NCBI RefSeq assembly: GCF_963675165.1
Contig: NC_087382.1
Location: 3,449,963-3,513,962, forward strand
From: Halichondria panicea
Taxonomy: Eukaryota > Porifera > Demospongiae > Suberitida > Halichondriidae
Direction: 5' to 3'
DNA: 64,000 nucleotides
Shown here: positions 61,570 to 64,000 of the stretch, one piece after another
Position numbering within the stretch: position 1 is the first letter of the stretch
How the letters are laid out: each line of letters begins with the position of its first letter
Program-made: the position numbers and the translations under genes
Notes under the pieces: model-generated
Databases searched by the model: none
What the model was told of the DNA's origin: nothing
The model's input: the letters and a program-made list of their open reading frames with translations, nothing else

Positions 61570-61950
61570 TTGTTACCTTAATTTTACTATTATAGACGGG
61601 TACTTATTTTAGCCTTTTCAGATTTTTCTCTGTTTTTAGGGTACTAATTTTGGCTGATTTGTAGCAAATTCATTACCACTCAAAGATGTACAAGTATATG
61701 AGTTGTAAGGTTGAATGGAAAGTTTGGAGTCAAATACAGATGAAAAAAGGGCTAGCTTGCTTAGCGTACTCTCAAAAGTACATTACATTATACAAAAAAA
61801 CATTAGAAAAAAAGAAAAAAAAACTTTTTTTTAATGAGATTCATACTTTTTTAATTGCCTTTTATTATTAGCGCGTATTTAATTTAGCGTTAATTATATA
61901 TTCGCTAAAATTCGCTAAAATTATAGTACCCGTTTACAATAAGGTAACAA
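61570..61950. mobile_element. MITE-like element with imperfect terminal inverted repeats (copy 2)
   Basis: Matches 4467-4840, including the ends TTGTTACCTTA and TAAGGTAACAA. It lies in the duplicated block 60842-62455, which corresponds to 3697-5337. Confidence 0.55.
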
Positions 61951-63002
61951 GGTTTTGATACATAATTATAGCAAATGACCACTACAGCTGAGCCTTTATT
62001 TCGTAACATTTATATACAACAAGTTATAAATTAATTGCCTCTTCTTAACGTTAACTCAAAACATGTCTTAGCACAGCGGAGCTTGCAACGTACATTCATT
62101 ACAGTAGTGCTACAACACATGACATCATTGAATCAGTGTGCTGGTGGTTTTGTTAACAATGGCTGTGATAGTGAAGGATCACTACAGCTGTTGGATGGTG
62201 CACCACGATTAGAGCAGCTCTTTAGCTCTGACCACATGTACACCAAACACAATACAGAACAATGTGCAGTACATGCAGACAGTAGGCTAGTGGCATGGAA
62301 ACTGGTATTATATATGTATACAGGGTGAGAAGTATAAAGCAGCCAAATGCCTCCACTCTCCTGTTATTAGGTGAGGTGGTTTTGTAATCTTCACCATGCA
62401 TGAAAACAGAGCATTTGATCTCTCTTATACTGTGTATGCACTGCATTAATGTCAGTGGATTGATCTGTGTTGTATAGCCTCCACGATTCCAGGCCTCTTG
62501 ACAATTCAAGCAGCTAGTGTTGACAGAGGTACCACAATAGTACAGAATTTTAATTAAGTGAGTGCCAAATGTTTGTATTGGGTATATCTGTTAAAATGTG
62601 TACATGCCGACTGTTTAATTTATACACAGAATAATCACTAATTATAATTTACTATGTGAAAGTTCAGATAAAAATGATGTTGGAGTAAACCAACTATCTG
62701 AGTGCAATGGTGTTTCCTAATACCTGAACCAGAACACTAAATGCTAGCATTAGCTGCAACAAAGCACTGTCACTAGAAATGTTTTTGCTTACATGCAAAG
62801 CCTATAATTATATCGCTATTGACCATTATTATAGTATAGTTATAGTGAACAGTAATTTCAGAGCTCCTCAAGATAATCGCTGCAAGACGACAGAGGTGGG
62901 TCAGAACATTTGTAATACTCCCTGCATGCATGTACATGTACTCTAATATCATGAACATGCATGCAGTCACATGTGTAATGGAATTCCCCTTACACACAAT
63001 AG
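61951..63002. other. Non-coding block: duplicate of the gene A downstream region, then ankyrin-gene 5' flank
   Basis: Positions up to about 62455 match the region after gene A. About 62890-63003 matches the flank before genes B, C and D (TGCATGCATGTACATGTAC). The stretch between is unassigned. The short open frames here are not supported as genes. Confidence 0.45.
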
Positions 63003-63126
63003 AGGACTTCACAGAGCTACTGGAGGAGGGTTTCGTGGACACCTTCCGTCACCTGTATCCCGACCTCGCTGGAGCGTACACTTACTAGTCATACCGGTTC
63101 AACGCCAGAGCCAAGAACACTGGCTG
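63003..63126 (+). pseudogene. APEX1: APEX1-like exon fragment (fourth copy)
   Basis: Only the penultimate APEX1 exon remains: [20 protein letters not shown], then LAGAYTY, TAG at 63086-63088, then SYRFNARAKNTGW. It joins directly to ankyrin-gene 5' flank on its left side. Confidence 0.75.
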
Positions 63127-63164
63127 GTGAGTGCTCCCACATTACTCTAGCAATAGAGTGTATC

Positions 63165-63778
63165 CAGGGGCGTAGCTACCATTGTTTCCTGGTTGCCCAG
63201 AAACCCCCCCAGGAGCTGCTGAGAAAATTGGGCAGGGCTCCCTATAATTGAAATCATGCAGCCCTGCCCATCTTTTCACACGTGGCTGCAAATCAATAAT
63301 CAGAGCAGCACCGTGAAGCGTTTCACTTTGGCTTTGTCTCAGCTAGTTAGTCTCACAGCTAGCTAGCTACCTCAAACAAAGAAGACCAAGACTTAAGTTC
63401 TAGATCTAGTATCAATCCTGAATGCTCCAGTATTCTCAGACTCAGCTCTAAGCACAACTTTATTCAGGAAGTGTACAAGTTTAGAACAATCTCAGCCACA
63501 TGAAACCTCTCAGGTAAATGACATTTAATTGTTGCTCAGCTAGACTAGCAATACACAATTGGCACCTGCATGCCTAGTATGTTACGTCTATAGCTAGCTA
63601 GCTTCTCACAAACATGTAAAAAAAGTCATGAACAATAGATAGTCAATAACAGTAGGTGTGCCCCAATCAAGAGGGTGTGGTACCGGAAGTGGGCGTGACC
63701 AAAAAATTTCGCGGCGCTATCGCGCCCGCTGATTTTTCTGCAGAAAACCCCTGTCTCAAAAGTCTGGTTACGCCCCTG
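63165..63778. mobile_element. Non-autonomous DNA transposon, CAGGGGCGTA ends, 5-bp target duplication
   Basis: The 614-bp insert starts CAGGGGCGTAGCTACC and ends GGTTACGCCCCTG, with GTATC on both sides (63160-63164 and 63779-63783). The other unit copies lack it at this spot, giving the empty site. It has no transposase frame. The ends resemble hAT-type elements with short target duplications; family assignment is tentative. Confidence 0.75.
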
Positions 63779-63892
63779 GTATCAGTGTTATCGTGTCCAC
63801 GATCCTGCTACTAATACCCAACACATGCACACTGTCTTAGTTATCCACCACCCCCACCACCCACACACACCACACACACTAGATGACAAGGC

Positions 63893-63967
63893 AAAGAAGG
63901 TAGCCTCACAGGCACAAGCAGACGCTCGCTGGATCATAAGAAACACAAAGCCTTGTCCATATTGCAG
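63893..63967 (+). pseudogene. ANKIB1: ANKIB1-like exon fragment at the window edge
   Basis: Encodes DDKAKKVASQAQADARWIIR, then NTKPCPYC, followed by a GTACG donor, matching the first exon of the other ANKIB1 halves. More of the copy presumably continues beyond the window. Confidence 0.65.
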
Positions 63968-64000
63968 GTACGTTGGAATAGAGTATAGAACAATAATATT

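Noticed and set aside
1-64000. Bacterial or viral origin of the GTPase genes
   Set aside because: All members have numerous spliceosomal introns, metazoan domain combinations and surrounding animal genes.

Overview
This looks like nuclear DNA from an early-branching, sponge-like metazoan. Genes are split by many short GT-AG introns, intergenic space is small and AT-rich, miniature inverted-repeat elements are frequent, and the coding families are animal ones (Ig, Death, ankyrin, Roc-COR, GET1/WRB, APEX1-type AP endonuclease, ANKIB1-type RBR ligase, CNPPD1). A demosponge is my best guess, from general impression only; no marker gene fixes the species.

Layout. The window is a decayed tandem segmental duplication. 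The repeated unit is: GET1/WRB-like gene (minus strand) head-to-head with a broken APEX1-like gene (plus), then a broken ANKIB1-like 3' half (plus), then a large multi-exon ankyrin-Roc-COR-Ig-Death gene (plus). Gene A (1-4263) is cut by the window start; an extra Death-domain cassette lies at 5340-6212. Unit I (6533-12213) leads into complete gene B (12902-18647, 1290 aa predicted). Unit II (18977-24496) leads into gene C (25195-36779), a divergent member with extra Ig and Death exons and a broken second Roc exon. A non-duplicated stretch follows (about 36800-47085): CNPPD1-like exons (minus), an initiator tRNA-Met, a tRNA-Phe fragment and several MITEs. Unit IV (47086-51402) leads into complete gene D (52053-58970, 1304 aa predicted). 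From 58971 to the end the unit is shuffled: an ANKIB1/ROCO chimera with a nonsense codon (gene E), mobile elements, and the start of another APEX1/ANKIB1 fragment.

How the genes work together. The intact members combine a possible N-myristoylation signal (MGQEQS), ankyrin repeats, a Roc-type GTPase (P-loop, DxGGQ, THKD), a COR-like region ending in a Cys-rich segment, an Ig-like domain, short Ser/Thr/basic linkers and a C-terminal Death domain. By analogy with other GTPase/Death-fold switches, this suggests a membrane-associated scaffold that signals to death-fold partners, possibly in innate immunity or cell death. That role is inference. Most exons are symmetric phase 1-1, so they can be skipped, duplicated or shuffled without breaking frame, and the copies show this having happened. 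The accompanying APEX1 and ANKIB1 copies are pseudogenes that share an old nonsense codon and then decayed separately; the GET1-like copies in units I and II still read open apart from an unidentified first exon.
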